A program made the translations under genes and the position numbers. The notes beneath the pieces are model-generated. The model was given only the letters and a program-made list of their open reading frames with translations, searched no databases and had not been told where the DNA came from. From Malachius bipustulatus (taxonomy: Eukaryota; Arthropoda; Insecta; Coleoptera; Melyridae), in contig OU342630.1 in the NCBI GenBank assembly GCA_910589415.1, positions 25,763,867-25,827,866 of the forward strand: a stretch of DNA of 64,000 nt. The letters run 5' to 3'. This document shows positions 1-12,545 of the stretch, piece by piece. The first letter of the stretch is position 1. Each line of letters begins with the position of its first letter.

Positions 1-501
1 TCTTAAGTGAAGTAAATTGCACAACTGTCAAACTATGTCTGCAAATGTGTGACAGTAAATAGCCTGCATACAAAAATTCAGAATTATTGGTCCACTATGT
101 AGAAAGATGCAATAAAAACCTGTTCTGTAAATATGACACTTAAACACCCTGTATCTCGGTTGAAAAACATTTTCGAAAAAAAAATTATTTAAATTTTCTA
201 CTACATCAGCTTTTTTTACAAATCCGCAAGTTTCTCAATTTATGGTACGTACTACTTACCACTGGATCACCTTGTATAGCATACAATACCTAGAACCTAT
301 AGTCATTCAAAGATATAGTGAAAGTTGACTTATCATGGTAGATTATAGGGGTGTAAGTGCACAGCGGTAAGTGAACATTTTACATAAAAGGACTCTGACA
401 GGTTTACTCAGAATATTATATCTGCCCAAAAGTAAGACGGTATCCATGGAGCATTGTGAAAACAGGTCCGGACTTCTTAAAAATAAATATAACATTGGAT
501 A
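1..501. other. Non-coding sequence with repeat-like phrase
   Basis: No gene is visible. The phrase ACACCCTGTATCTCGG near position 145 resembles phrases inside the palindromic CAGGGTG elements elsewhere in the window (for example near 63,905), so part of this stretch is probably old repeat. Nothing else is recognised. Confidence 0.4.
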
Positions 502-916
502 TACAGGGTGATTCTTTTAAAGCACCCATTAGAAAAAGTACGACTTCTAGTTGATCTAGGAATCTGAAATTTGGAATTTAGGCAACATAGCTACATAATA
601 ACGAGTCGAAATGAAATATTACCAAGATGGCGGCACATTTAAAAATGGGGAAAGGAAGTGTCAACTTTGTTTTTTTTTTAATTGGACACCCCATACATTA
701 TTGCATTTTCAGATTGTTTGAGAAAATGTGATAACAATGGTACTTATAGTTGCAGTTTAAATTGAGTAGGCTATGAGTTATAAACAAGTGAAAATCACGA
801 CTTTCCAACTTTAAAGCCATTTCCAACAAAAACGGCTCAAGATATCTGAAAACGGTTTACATGTCCCGATCTTAACTTTTCTTCTAGTATCCTACTGCAT
901 AGTTGAAATGTTTATA

Positions 917-2111
917 CAGGGTGAACAAAAATCTGATAATTTTCAGGTTGAAAATAAACGACCTCACTGAAATAATAAAATCAACTAAACTTCCATTGGA
1001 AGCAGCATCTTTATGGCTTAGAGAAAATAAATTAAGACTGAATTTAACAAAAACCGAGTTGATTGACTTCCATTCATGCCGTTCTCGCCTTCCTCCTTTA
1101 CCGCCCATCCCAACCATTAGTAGGTACTGAGATCTCTCCTACGCGGGTTGTGAAATTCTTGGGCTTTTACATCGATCAAAACTTGAACTGGCTGACTCAC
1201 ACTGACCACTTGTGCCGACGCCTTGCTAGCTCCTGTTTCCTTCTGAAACAACTCCAACACACTGTGTCTCATGACAGGTTCTTCTCTCCGCATACTATGG
1301 ACATTTTTACAGTCACATCTCCTATGGCCTGGCCGTATGGAGTGAATCACAGGGTCTCTACGCAGAGTCTTTCTTCTGCAGAAGAGAGCTATCAGGATAC
1401 TGGCAGGCTTGTCCATACATCAGTCCTGTAGGGGTCACTTCAGGCATCTCGGTCTCCTCACGTTGCCTGCTGTTTATGTCTTCTCTCTTCTCAAACTGAT
1501 TTACAAACATCAAGCCAAACTTGATCGTTTCCGATTCACACACCATTATCAGACCAGGCTCAATCTTTTCACACTACCAACACCAACTCACCATATCATT
1601 TCCACCAAAAGGACATTCACGTACGCGGCCATAAAATTCCTTAATCACTTCAGGATAGACCCCGCAACCTTTAGATTCTCTCAGTTCAAGGCACATCTCC
1701 GAAGATATCTCACAGACCTGGAACCCTATTCTACCATGGATATTCTGTCTTCCTCCGCCCCTCCCCACCCTTATTGATTCATTAACCTAGCACCTTGTCA
1801 CTAGGATAATATGTATAGTAAATGACAACGTATAGTTATACAATGACTAGCATTAGATTCTAGAAATTTTCCTTTATTTGTTTTTCTCATATTTCTCTGA
1901 TGCTTTTGTGATTGTGATCAATGTGTTATAATGCCAATCGCTTGCTTATGACCTTTTGATTACGCAGGCGAATTTATGTGTACTACTGCGGTTTGTTCTT
2001 TGTTTGTGTATTATTATCATCGCTTACAACGCTGTTGTACTAATGAATGATTGTTGAATTTAATGGTGCAATAAATAGATTTATTATTATTATTATTATT
2101 TCACCACCCTG
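917..2111. mobile_element. Inner CAGGGTG-bounded insert carrying a LINE fragment
   Basis: The segment starts CAGGGTG (917-923), ends CACCCTG (2105-2111) and is flanked by TA on both sides (915-916, 2112-2113). It sits exactly at the central TA of the surrounding palindrome. Its terminal inverted repeat is only about 7-8 bases; almost everything between is LINE sequence. Either a short element captured a LINE 3' end, or a LINE landed in a very short element. The boundaries are clear; the history is inference. Confidence 0.65.
945..2100 (+). pseudogene. Non-LTR retrotransposon 3' fragment (RT C-terminal region)
   Basis: Three + strand frames (around 960-1090, 1120-1250 and 1480-1780) together read as the C-terminal part of a LINE reverse transcriptase. 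Visible are a SLWLRENKLRLNLTKTE segment typical of the sequence after the catalytic FADD box, then a VKFLGFYIDQNLNW segment, then a C-terminal FKAHLRRYL-like motif. Frames change at least twice, so it is dead. The 3' end is (TTA)n at about 2080-2098, a LINE-type tail. The 5' part (endonuclease and catalytic RT) is missing. The clade is uncertain, CR1/Jockey-like. Confidence 0.75.
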
Positions 2112-2779
2112 TATAAACATTTCAACTCCATAATAATAGGATACCTCTTTAAAAGTTAAAATAGGGACATGTAAATCCATTTTCTGATATCTTGAGCCGT
2201 TTTTGTTGGAAATGGCTTTAAAGTTGGAAAATCGCGATTTTCACTTATTTTATAACTCATATAGCCTACTCCATTTAAACTGCAACTATAAGTACCATTG
2301 TTATCACATTTTCTCAGACAATCTGAAAATGCAATAATGTATGGGGTGTCCAATTTAAAAAAACAAAGATGGCAACTTCCTTTCCCCATTTTTAAATGTG
2401 CCGCCATCTTGGTAATATTTCATTTCGACTCGTTATTATGTATGTCGCCTAAATTCCAAATTTCAGATTCCTAGATCAACTAGAAGTCGAACTTTTTCTA
2501 ATGGGCGCTTTAAAAGAATCACCCTGTATAGCTTCTAAGAATATGTCGTTTAAAGTTAATTTACCTTTCAAGGGAATGTTTACTTTTATGTTCAAAAGTT
2601 TGCAGAATTCATTACCTATTTGAGTGTTGAGTGGTTATCAAGCCAGCACAGTTTAAAATACATTATTTGATTCGCGAGAAATAACCTATGTCGATGCTCC
2701 AGTAAATAATTTTAAATGCAGAACTATATGCTTATTACCATAAGGTAGGAAAGCAGGTACATAAAGTACAAAAGGGTGC

Positions 2780-3262
2780 AAAAATCTATAAAGAGTGGCG
2801 CAACGAAAAAGTAACTGGCCTTATTAACTTGGAAACTGAAGATGTACGCGAAAAACGCCGAAGTAGGTCAACTTTTTTTGTGATGGGGACAGCTTTTGAC
2901 GCGGAAAACATAGTTCAAACTTTACCCTCCTATAAGCGGGGGGGGGGGGGGGGGGCACCCCAAATTTTCTTAGGGCGAGTTACGTTTTCGTTGGACCACC
3001 CTGTATGTAAGCGAAACCCAAAATGTTGGATATCTTTGTAAAGAGAATTCAAGTAGCTTTCAAATGATGTATCACTCGATATCTGTTCCCTAATGAAAGG
3101 GGTATCTACCTCTGCCAAGGGGGTGAACTTGGGTAGTTCAATTTGTCACGCAAATATGTCCCCCTCGATAACAAAATCGACCTGTTTCAGCGTTTTTTGC
3201 ATAGATCTTCACTTTCCAAATTATTAGGCTTGTTACCTTTTCGATGGCCCACCTGTATGTAT
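2780..3262. repeat. Palindromic repeat family shared with 57.4-58.0 kb
   Basis: A forward unit (2790-2870, containing AACTGAAGATGTACGCG) is followed by an inverted, longer copy (about 3010-3260). The same sequence recurs at 57,360-57,840. CACCCTGTATG-like ends occur near 2996 and CACCTGTATG near 3251, linking it to the CAGGGTG group. A run of 18 G lies at 2938-2955. The small frames here are repeat, not genes. Confidence 0.6.
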
Positions 3263-3329
3263 TTATACACCGGCTACCCAGGACCGGACTCATTAGAGCG
3301 ATTCTTCAGTGAATTTTTTACGGGCCTGA

Positions 3330-4570
3330 ACTTAGCGCCAAGCTCTAGCGCCGAGAATCCCGTGCAGTGTTGCCACGTCGACGCGAATTTCTACAATCAC
3401 TTCAGTGGGATTTTAAACGACTTTTGTGAATTTAATAATTGGAAATGAACCTCGAATTATTACAAATTAGTCTTTGCTTTGGATTTACCTCCGACAAATA
3501 GTGGTGCGTAATTGTATAGAGTCGGAGATATGATTTTCTTAAATTTTTAGGCGCCAGCTTTGAATGCGAAATTTGACTGTCTTCCGAGCAATTAATTTGG
3601 ATGGAATACTTCATCTTGTCGTATGATTTTTCGGTGAATGTTTTTTTAATGACGTAATCCGATGGAAATAATATATTTTTGATGGGTATATCGAAAATAA
3701 AAATTTTGAAATTTTGGTTTTTGTTTAATTTTATAGATTCTTAGTTAAATTGATTTCTTTTAATGCCGAATGACATGAAAAAACAATATGCCGCCTATAA
3801 GAGAAACATCTCATGCAAATTAATTGCTCGGAAGACAGTCAAATTTCTCATCCAAAGCTGGCGCCTAAAAATTAAAAAAATCATATCTCCGCCCCTGAAC
3901 TTTGTGACACTTTGGAACTTTTTTTAGTCGAAAGCACATCTAAAGACAAGTTCGCGTGCGAAGTTTCATTCAAATTAATTGCTCGGAAGACAGTCAAATT
4001 TCGCATTCAAAGCTGGCGCCTAAAAATTAAAAAAACCATATCTCCGCCCCTGAACTTTGTGCCACTTTGGCTTTTTTATTAGTCGAAAGCACATCTAAAG
4101 ACAAGTTCGCGTGCGAAGTTTCATCCAAATTAATTGCTCGGAAGACAGTCAAATTTCGCATTCAAAGCTGGCGCCTAAAAATTAAAAAAATCATATCTCC
4201 GCCCCTGAACTTTGTGCCACTTTGGCACTATTATTAGTCGAAAGCACATCTAAAGACAAGTTCGCGTGCGAAGTTTCATCCAAATTAATTGCTCGGAAGA
4301 CAAATTTCGCATTCAAAGCTGGCGCCTAAAAAATTAAGAAAATCATATCTCCGACCCTGGACAATTACGCACCACTATTTGTCGGAGGTAAATCCAAAGC
4401 AAAGACTAATTTGTAATAATTCGAGGTTCATTGCCAATTAAATTCACAAAAGTCGTTTAAAATCCCACTGAAGTGATTGTAGAAATTCGCGTCGACGTGG
4501 CAACACTTGCACGGGAATATGTACTCTCGGCCTTGGCCTCGGCGCTAGAGTTTGGCGCTAGGTTCAGGAC
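3330..4570. repeat. Large imperfect palindrome with an internal tandem array
   Basis: The left arm (about 3353-3602) and right arm (about 4279-4505, weaker to 4566) are inverted copies. Both contain CGTCGACGCGAATTTCTACA and the phrase GGCGCCAGCTTTGAATGCGA or its complement. Between them are four direct units whose common point GCTCGGAAGACA falls at 3825, 3981, 4135 and 4291, a period of 154-156 bases. The unit is the inner part of the arm itself, so the array grew from the foldback. No coding capacity. Confidence 0.75.
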
Positions 4571-4599
4571 TTCAGACCCTTCTTTTTATTTGGCTAACC

Positions 4600-4735
4600 A
4601 TAAATTTGCAAAGTCAAAGCAAATGAATACCTTCCTGGTTTTACTACAGGCTACAGGTACGTCCTCCACCCCTATATAAGTGCCATAGTGAAACTAGGCA
4701 ACGCGGGTGTAAATAATGAGCATTTTTTCTTCTCA
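4600..4735. repeat. Repeat copy with an empty insertion site
   Basis: The sequence from GCAAATGAATACCTTCC (about 4619) through CACCCCTATATAAGTGCC (4667-4684) to GTGTAAATAATGA (about 4707-4719) matches 62,553-62,605 joined to 63,604-63,650. The second copy holds a 998-base palindromic element at this point. This copy is uninterrupted, so it gives the pre-insertion state. Confidence 0.75.
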
Positions 4736-4739
4736 GACA

Positions 4740-5284
4740 ATCTAAAAATGCAATAACATAGGAGCATTCCATTTAAAAAACATAACTTTGATACGCCACT
4801 CTCAAATGGGACACTCTGTATAGCCCAAAATAATTTTAAATAATGGCCATTGTGATTCTCTGTACTTGAATTTGTAACAAAAAATTTGAAAAAATCCATC
4901 GTTTGGCCCACAGAGACCGCTTCGAATGAGCTGAGACACCTATTATATCTTGTATCTTGTAGGTATAATACATACACCATGTTATTGCAATAATTGCATT
5001 GCAGTTAGTGTGGCAGCACTGAAAACTGTAAGCCTGTTGGTTTGGGTTTGCTTTTGCTAATTAATAATAATAATAAAACATTAGTAAGTGGAAAGGAAAC
5101 AGGAAACGTACTTGTACCACAGAATAATAAAACTCTGTGACTGTACTTAAAACGGCACCGATTGGTGACTATTCTGTGTATGTACTGTACTTGTTCTGAA
5201 TCTGAACAAGCGTAAAGTGTACAGTGTACTGTAACTGTACATTAGCACAGAATAAAATAATTATAATTAGTCTATTCTGTGACA
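4740..5284. other. Intergenic sequence upstream of UBALD
   Basis: No gene is seen. 4790-4815 has a degenerate CACTCTGTATAG end. 5110-5280 repeats short words such as CTGTGACTGTAC and ACAGAATAA in both orientations. Nothing else is recognised. Confidence 0.4.
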
Positions 5285-6546
<1,262 letters not shown>

Positions 6547-6925
6547 TAGGGGATTAGATTAGATTAGATTCATCGTGAGTGGTTTTTTTTTTTTAACATT
6601 AACCCAATCGGGTCAGCCTCTTTCAGGAAGCTGACCATCTTGACTGTTGCTAATGTATCCGGAGGGTCGAATTAAAACCGATCTCCATAAATTCTTTAGT
6701 TGCCTGGAGATCGAGGTTTTGGCTCTCCTCGTCAGAGCATATTTGTTTTACACACTCCATGGACGTCCCAGGAGTGGCTGGGAAAGTTTGATCCACTCCC
6801 TGCAGAGCCTGCATGCAAGGAGTAAGGCTCAATACAACGGGGTGCGCCAGGTGCCCCGAGGTTATGTTTGCCGCTAAGACAGCTATTTTATAGTGGTGCC
6901 TCATCCACGCAGTCCGGAGGGTCAA
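6547..6925 (-). mobile_element. LINE 3' fragment related to the 58 kb LINE
   Basis: Words here match the 3' part of the RNase H-type LINE at 58.1-59.5 kb, for example GAAGCTGACCATCTTGACTG at about 6627, also near 58,170. The GATTAGATTAGATTAG run at about 6552-6568 looks like its repetitive 3' tail. It is internally deleted and has no intact frame. Confidence 0.55.
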
Positions 6926-6951
6926 GTCAAGCCCCAGATAAACCTATAGAA

Positions 6952-7140
6952 GTGGTACATCAGATTAGGATAGTCAGGTTAGTTATTTTTTTCCTTGCCC
7001 TTACGGCTTTTTCTATGTAATCTAAATTTAAGGGTCATCTACATATTTTACTTACTATAAAATTTAGTAATACATAGAAAAAGCCGTAAGGGCAAGGGAA
7101 AAAATACCTAATACCTAATCTGACTGAATAGTGGTACATC
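6952..7140. repeat. Short inverted-repeat element
   Basis: 6952-7020 and 7072-7140 are reverse complements (GTGGTACATCAGATTAGG and its counterpart, plus CTTGCCCTTACGGC). The loop is about 50 bases. It looks like a hairpin MITE or rearranged repeat. No coding capacity. Confidence 0.6.
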
Positions 7141-7199
7141 ATAATCTGATGTACCACTACTATAGGATTACCAAGCCCCATATCTCTCAGAGCGATATA

Positions 7200-7985
7200 C
7201 GGTTTGACGGATTTGGCAAATGCCCACATTCGGACATTCTCTGGCGGCGTTGCCCCTAGTGCAGACCTTTAGTCACGCCACGACAACTAGGCTGGGGGAT
7301 AGTGTAGGGGACTCAGGCTGTCAATCAGCAACATTACCAAATAATCATCATTGGTTAGGACACCTCGACTGTGGAATCCTTTACAGAATGGCCCACTCAT
7401 TATGAATCTAATCCAATCTACTCCTGTACACTAGTTCCCCTCCACTAAGTCAGGTTAGGTATTTTTCCCCTGAAATTTCAAGAAAATTAAAGAAGAAAAG
7501 TAAAATAAACCACAAGGACCTTAAATTTTAAGGAAAAAAAACCTAGCCTGACCAAAGACCTGACTTGTGGAGGGGGCTAGTGGTGGGCAACGCATGGTGT
7601 CAATCAACAACCTTATGGAATGATCTGCAATGTTGCCAAGTGGCATGCAGTTAATTTCGAATTAGCTAAGCACTACATTTTCAATTTTTGAACTCAATGG
7701 AAAAAATTTGTACTCTTATAGCTTACTATTTACTAATCACAAGTTATCTTTTCGTACCAACAACCGGCCCTTGATTTTCAAAATTTTATTTAATTTGACG
7801 AATCTGTCAGTTTGATTGTTCGGTTGAACTGCAATAATAAACTTTTGACAAGCCTATAGAAGTAGTATTATGTGAGATTCAAATCAAAGGATTATTCCCG
7901 CGGCTGCTCGCGCGGCTGGAATACAGCAGAGTGTTGCCGGTTGTATTGATGTTACGATAAGCACCGATTTTTACTGAATAAATAT
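7200..7985. other. Intron sequence with repeat fragments
   Basis: GTGCAGACCTTTAGTCACG at about 7259 recurs near 28,333, marking a shared LINE-3'-like fragment. 7430-7590 is an inverted relative of 6420-6550. No gene is recognised. Confidence 0.4.
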
Positions 7986-8018
7986 GACCAGAACCTGATA
8001 TTATGTCAGGTAATTGGC

Positions 8019-8282
8019 CATTGTTAGGTTCTCTCCCCTGAAATTTCAAAAAAGAAAAAAGGAAAGTAAAATATAAAGGCCCGTATTCATCAATAAATAT
8101 AACCCCTGGGGTTATATTTTGGAACATTTCATTGGTTTAAAAATCGTAGCGTTCGTAGGCTTTAAGCATTAGACCAATCAGCTGTCAGAAAATTCAAAAT
8201 ATAACCCCAGAGTTATATTTTGAAGTTTGATGAATACGGACGTAAATGTAGTAAATTTCAGGAGAGAGGGAACCTAACAATG
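8019..8282. repeat. Nested pair of hairpin MITEs
   Basis: The outer inverted repeat is CATTGTTAGGTTC...(8019) with GAACCTAACAATG (ending 8282). Inside it, 8078-8242 is a second palindrome starting GGCCCGTATTCATCAA and ending TTGATGAATACGGACG, with TAAA on both sides. Neither codes. The inner termini resemble MITE ends seen in many animals; I do not assign a superfamily. Confidence 0.65.
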
Positions 8283-11026
8283 AAATAATAATAATAAATT
8301 GCCTTTAATTGAAAATTGTAAATATTACAATATCTTTATTTTAATGTCATATAAGGCGAAGTCTAGCTTAAAGCTACTCTACTTAACCTTAAATAAATAA
8401 ATAATAGCCTTAAAATTAACCTAAATAATTAAATTACAGCCTTGAGGGGCAATCCAGCCACCATAATAATACAAGCCAATGCTACTAACCATTATTATTG
8501 AGAAGATATGACTTATAGTGCCTTCTCAGATAATGCAATGTGCTGCCCTTAAAGAATTTGGAACTTCATTGTATGCAGTAGCTGCAGTATAAGAAAAACA
8601 TCTCTGAAACACAGCATAACGATATCTCTGAATCACCAGACTGCCACAATACCTGATGGTTCTCCCGTGCATCTCACTTCTAAAAATCAGTCTCTGTCTG
8701 AGGCAAGGAGGAGAAGATGTGCATAAGACCCTAAAAACTGTCAAACTCGTGCATTTTAAAAAGACTAGACAGCCTCAGCCAACCAAGACCTCTAATTTTC
8801 TCCGACACCCTATCATACTTCCGAAGACCATAGACAAATCGACAGCAATAATTCTGTATTTTCTGTAACATATATATTTAGTGACCTGATACAGACACGG
8901 GTAGTATAAAATTAGCCCATAGTTTAAAACTGACAGCACTAAAGTCTCGCAGAGTTGTTTTCTCAGAGAAAAATTAAGGTATTTCCTGCTTCTGTATAAT
9001 TGCCTCAAGACTTAATATGATTTCCTAATCAACAACGGCACATGTTCTTCAAACCGTAGCCTACAGTCAAACATTATACCCAGGTTTCGTTCACCCTGTG
9101 AAATCCTGAGTGGATGCCCCTGAACAGTAAGATGCAATTCGGTAAGTGTGTCATGAACAATACCAAAATTAGGATTCCAAATCAGAGTACTGCATTTTTT
9201 AGGATTTAGTTTGAGATTATGGGCGTTAGAGAAGGTTTCTATTGATAAGAGATCCTGATTAATACAATCAGAAGCAGATTGGGAGTGTTCGGGCTTAAAC
9301 GAGTAATAAAGTTGAGTATCATCAGCAAAAGATTGAATATTCACATACTTCAAAGATTTATGAATATCAGAGACTTATATTAAAAACAGCAAGGGACCCA
9401 GCACCGAACCCTGCGGTACACCAGAAGTGACCGGGGAAAATTCAGACACTGAATCATCATCCTTAACTCCCTGAGAGCGTGAATCTAGGTAACTGAAAAA
9501 AAAGCACATGACAACACATCAAAGCCATAGTATTCAAGCTTGACACATAAAAGATCATGGTCGAGAGTATCAAATGCCTTCGAATAATCAAGCAGTACAA
9601 CCGAAGTTGACAATCCTGCGTCCAACGATCTTATGACATGATCAGTGATGTTCAACAACAGTGTAGTAGTACTATATCCCTTACGAAAACCAAACTGATA
9701 TCCAGGAATTATCTCATTGGCAATAACATACTCATAAACTTGACGCGAGACTATTTTCTCTAGAATTTTAGACAAAGCTGGGAGGATACTTATAGGGCGC
9801 AAGTCACTAAGGGCCTCAGGAATTTTCACCTTGGGCACAGGCAATAGAACGGCTCCAGGCTTCAGGAAAATATTCAATCCATAAACATGTGTTGATGATG
9901 TGTGTAACATAGGGCCCCACAGTTGGCAAACAGTATTGTAGCATCCTAGCGGCACCGTCAACTCCCACAGCACCCGATTTCATACCCATTATAATGTGGA
10001 CTATTTCTTCAACAGTAGGAAGGACAAAAGAGAATCCCAGATGGCTATTAAACCTATTTGCTCTACAATAATCAGCAGTCTGAGGACAATTATTACGTCT
10101 AGGAGTAAAGACCTCCCCAGGATCTCTTAACCCATGAGGAATCTCCATTGCAGGCTCGGGCTTAAGAGTGAAAAGTTTTCCAAAATTTTCTAGAGTTATG
10201 ACTCTTGGATAGGAACGTAAGATAGGCAGATTTTTCTTTTCTTATAGCGCTCAGCACGGTATTACGCAGATCCTTGTAATAAGCATAGTCAATCAAATTT
10301 TTTGTGCGCTTATAATTTGAAAGAGCATCATCACGCAACTTCATCATGTAACAAATATTCGGAGTCAACCAGGGAGAAAACGGCTTAGAGACCCTGGATG
10401 AAATATAAAGTGCCTGTCAAACAGGGACGTGATATTATCAACCAAAAAGTTATATTTACTATCCACATTATTCATGTACAAAATTCTATCCCAGTCAACA
10501 GCCAGCAGGTCCCCATTATATTTGGATAAGCAAAATCTACTGAAATCTCTGTAAGTGATAATTTTGGGCTTAGGATGAACATGCACCAGATTGACAGTAC
10601 AATAAATAGCGCGATGATCCGATATATTATGATCAAGGATGCCCGAGCTCAATATGAGGTCCGCTTTGTTTGTAAAAATTACATCTAACAGAGTCTGCGA
10701 ACGATTAGTAATACGAGTAGGTTCTGTAATCAATTGAGTAAAATCATAAGACTCGATGGAACACGCAACGGAGTAATCGACAAGCTGATCCTCATTTATG
10801 TCTCCCAAAATTAAAATATGATCATATTGTGGTGTAATATAATGACATACCTAATTGAATCCAAATATTCTATAAAATTGGTCAGACTGCAAGCTGCTGT
10901 ACGGTAGATTACCCCCACTACTATATCGCGTCCACCAACCCTCAATGCCACCCACATACGCTCAACCCTCGCCACACATTGAAAATCGACCAAGATCAGT
11001 GAGCAATTAAAGGAATTCCGAAAGTA
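8283..11026 (-). mobile_element. LINE-A, 3' portion (Jockey/CR1-like)
   Basis: This is the 3' half of a decayed non-LTR retrotransposon on the - strand. The 3' end is an (ATT)n-type tail at about 8283-8298. The element continues to the right at 12,385-12,545 and 23,739-24,345, separated by a palindromic element and by a Gypsy element. Rejoining across each insert restores collinear protein homology, so all pieces are one old LINE of about 3.5 kb lying antisense in UBALD intron 1. Confidence 0.8.
8526..11026 (-). pseudogene. LINE-A ORF2 remnant (EN C-terminal part and RT)
   Basis: Broken frames follow in order from right to left. 10,811-10,993 and 10,365-10,808 carry the endonuclease second half (a MGDINEDQL box for GDFN and an ISDHRAIY box for SDH). 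9,816-10,368 holds the linker. 9,485-9,973 carries RT with SDLRPISILPALSKILE, GFRKGYSTTT and LLDYSKAFDTLDH. 9,012-9,353 carries the catalytic FADDTQLY box and LNPKKC. 8,526-9,008 is the RT C-terminal region. The frame is interrupted several times, so it is non-functional. The product would have been a nicking endonuclease/reverse transcriptase. Confidence 0.85.
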
Positions 11027-12384
11027 CAGGGTGCACCATGTATCCTTCTCTATATTGCTATCTCCTGAACGCTAAGAGATACAGGGTCGGTTAAATTAGA
11101 GAAAAGATGCGCAGTTTTGTGACCGTCTCGAATTCGTCAAAACATGCAAGATATCTGTGACCGTTCCTGAAATATCCTGAAAAAACTGAAAAATCGAGAA
11201 ATCTTATTTTCGTCAATCTTTCTTATTTTTGGAAATTAATAAATAATTTTTTGTAGGCTTACATAAACCGTTAAGAGCTATCCATCTGACATTTCAAAAA
11301 TTTTCAAGGCCTACTAGATCCAAGAGATTTCACAGTCAACTTTCGTTTTTCTTATGGCCGCCATATTATTTTTTTATGTCGTTCGATATGAAAAAAATAA
11401 TGGAAACCAAAAATTAATACACTTCAAAAAATAAATTTAAAAATTTTTTATTCTTCTTTTTTAGAAGAAAAACTTAAAAAAAATCGTCGAAAAACGTCAA
11501 CATTTGTAAAAGTGGCCGAAATAGTGCTTGCCTTATAGTTTTTTAATTTATCTATGAAATTCGGTCTAAAAATGTGTCTTTTTCGTAAAGAAAAAAGATG
11601 AATAAAAAATTTTTTAATTTATTTTTTGATGTTTACCAAGTTTTAGTTTTTATGATTTTTTTTATATCGAACAACATAAAAAAACAATATGGTGGCTATA
11701 AGAAAAACGAAAGTTGACTATGAAAATTCTGGGATCTAGTCTGCTTTGAAAATTTTTGAAATGTCAGATGGGTAGCTCTTACCGACTTATGTAAGCCCAC
11801 AAAAAATTATTCATTAATCTCCAATAATAAAAAAGATATGGAAAAAATAAGAAATCTCGATTTTTCAGTTTTTTCAGGATATTTCAGGAACGGTCACAGA
11901 TATCTTGTATGTCTCATGTTACAAACTTAAATTTAAATAAATCCAAGGAAAATCCTGATTTTTTAGAAAAAAGACACTCTCAAATTAATGCATGCTAATA
12001 TACAGGGGATTTCTCGCAAATGTTCTAGTCTTGAAATCCTGTTAGACTCACATAATGTAGATATTTTATGCATAACAGAACATTGACTCACATCTGTTTT
12101 GCAAATAAAAGCGAGAGTGAGCGATATTTAATTGTCTAGACTGTTTGCGTTCTTACTCTAATTGTACAATATCATATTTTTTGTATTACTTTATGTATCT
12201 CCCATCCATAATTGGCCTTTGGCTGTGTGATGGTGTACACCTAAATAAATAAATAAATAAAAATAAATGTCTCGACGGAATCGAGATGGCCACAAAATTG
12301 CGCTCCTGTGGACTTCTTTAACCGACCCTGTATCTGTTAGCGATAGAAGATAGCAATATAGAGAAGGATACATGGTGCACCCTG
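11027..12384. mobile_element. CAGGGTG palindromic element inside LINE-A
   Basis: It starts CAGGGTG (11,027-11,033), ends CACCCTG (12,378-12,384) and has TA on each side. The arms share GCACCATGTATCCTTCTC and most of their length with each other and with the element at 62,606-63,603. A 351-base LINE-derived insert (11,916-12,266) lies near its right end. Without the insert the element is close to 1 kb. Removing it with one TA copy joins the LINE-A endonuclease frame exactly (GVGIY to FRNSF). No coding capacity. Confidence 0.85.
11916..12266 (+). mobile_element. Short internally deleted LINE insertion
   Basis: The 351-base insert is flanked by a 7-base duplication ATGTCTC (11,909-11,915 and 12,267-12,273) and ends in (AAAT)n at 12,244-12,266. 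Its left part reads like a LINE endonuclease start (SLEILLDSHNVDILCITEH); its right part is a LINE-like 3'UTR. Endonuclease C-terminus and RT are absent, so it is an internally deleted copy that probably moved using a full-length LINE. Comparison with 62,606-63,603 confirms the uninterrupted target. Confidence 0.75.
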
Positions 12385-12541
12385 TATATACCCACACCTC
12401 CTCCTCTGCCTATGCGATCACTACGAATCAACCGGAATCCCGGCAGGCACAGAGACTCATCAGGCACACGGCCATCCAGCCAAGTCTCAGTCATGAGTCG
12501 TACTTCCGTCGCACTCTCGCTCATATTTTTAGAATTGCTGA
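12385..12541 (-). pseudogene. LINE-A endonuclease N-terminal fragment
   Basis: The - strand frame contains MTETWLDG (the ETWL catalytic box of APE-type LINE endonucleases), SLCLPGFRLIRSDR and GRGGGVGIY. It continues in frame at 11,026 after removal of the palindromic element. Its 5' side is cut by the Gypsy LTR at 12,546, and the LINE resumes at 23,739. Confidence 0.85.
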
Positions 12542-12545
12542 CGAT
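12542..12545. repeat. Gypsy target-site duplication, left copy
   Basis: CGAT next to the TG of the left LTR; the matching CGAT lies at 23,739-23,742. Confidence 0.85.

Larger units (their letters stand above)
504..2526. mobile_element. CAGGGTG palindromic element, outer copy
   Basis: The arms 504-914 and 2114-2526 are near-perfect reverse complements of about 410 bases. They end in CAGGGTG and CACCCTG, with TA on both sides (502-503 and 2527-2528). If the inner insert (917-2111) and one TA are removed, the arms meet as GAAATGTTTAAACATTTC, a perfect palindrome with TA at its exact centre. The original element was therefore an essentially spacer-free palindrome of about 0.83 kb. It has no coding capacity; the reading frame at 2156-2407 is only part of an arm. 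The termini and TA target fit a Tc1/mariner-type foldback element (inference). Confidence 0.8.

Noticed and set aside
2156..2407. 83-residue frame
   Set aside because: It lies wholly in the right arm of a palindrome; the left arm has the complementary sequence with stops. It is a repeat, not a gene.
3779..4330. CRISPR-like regular repeats
   Set aside because: The 154-156-base units are contiguous tandem copies without unique spacers, inside an insect-type repeat; not a CRISPR array.
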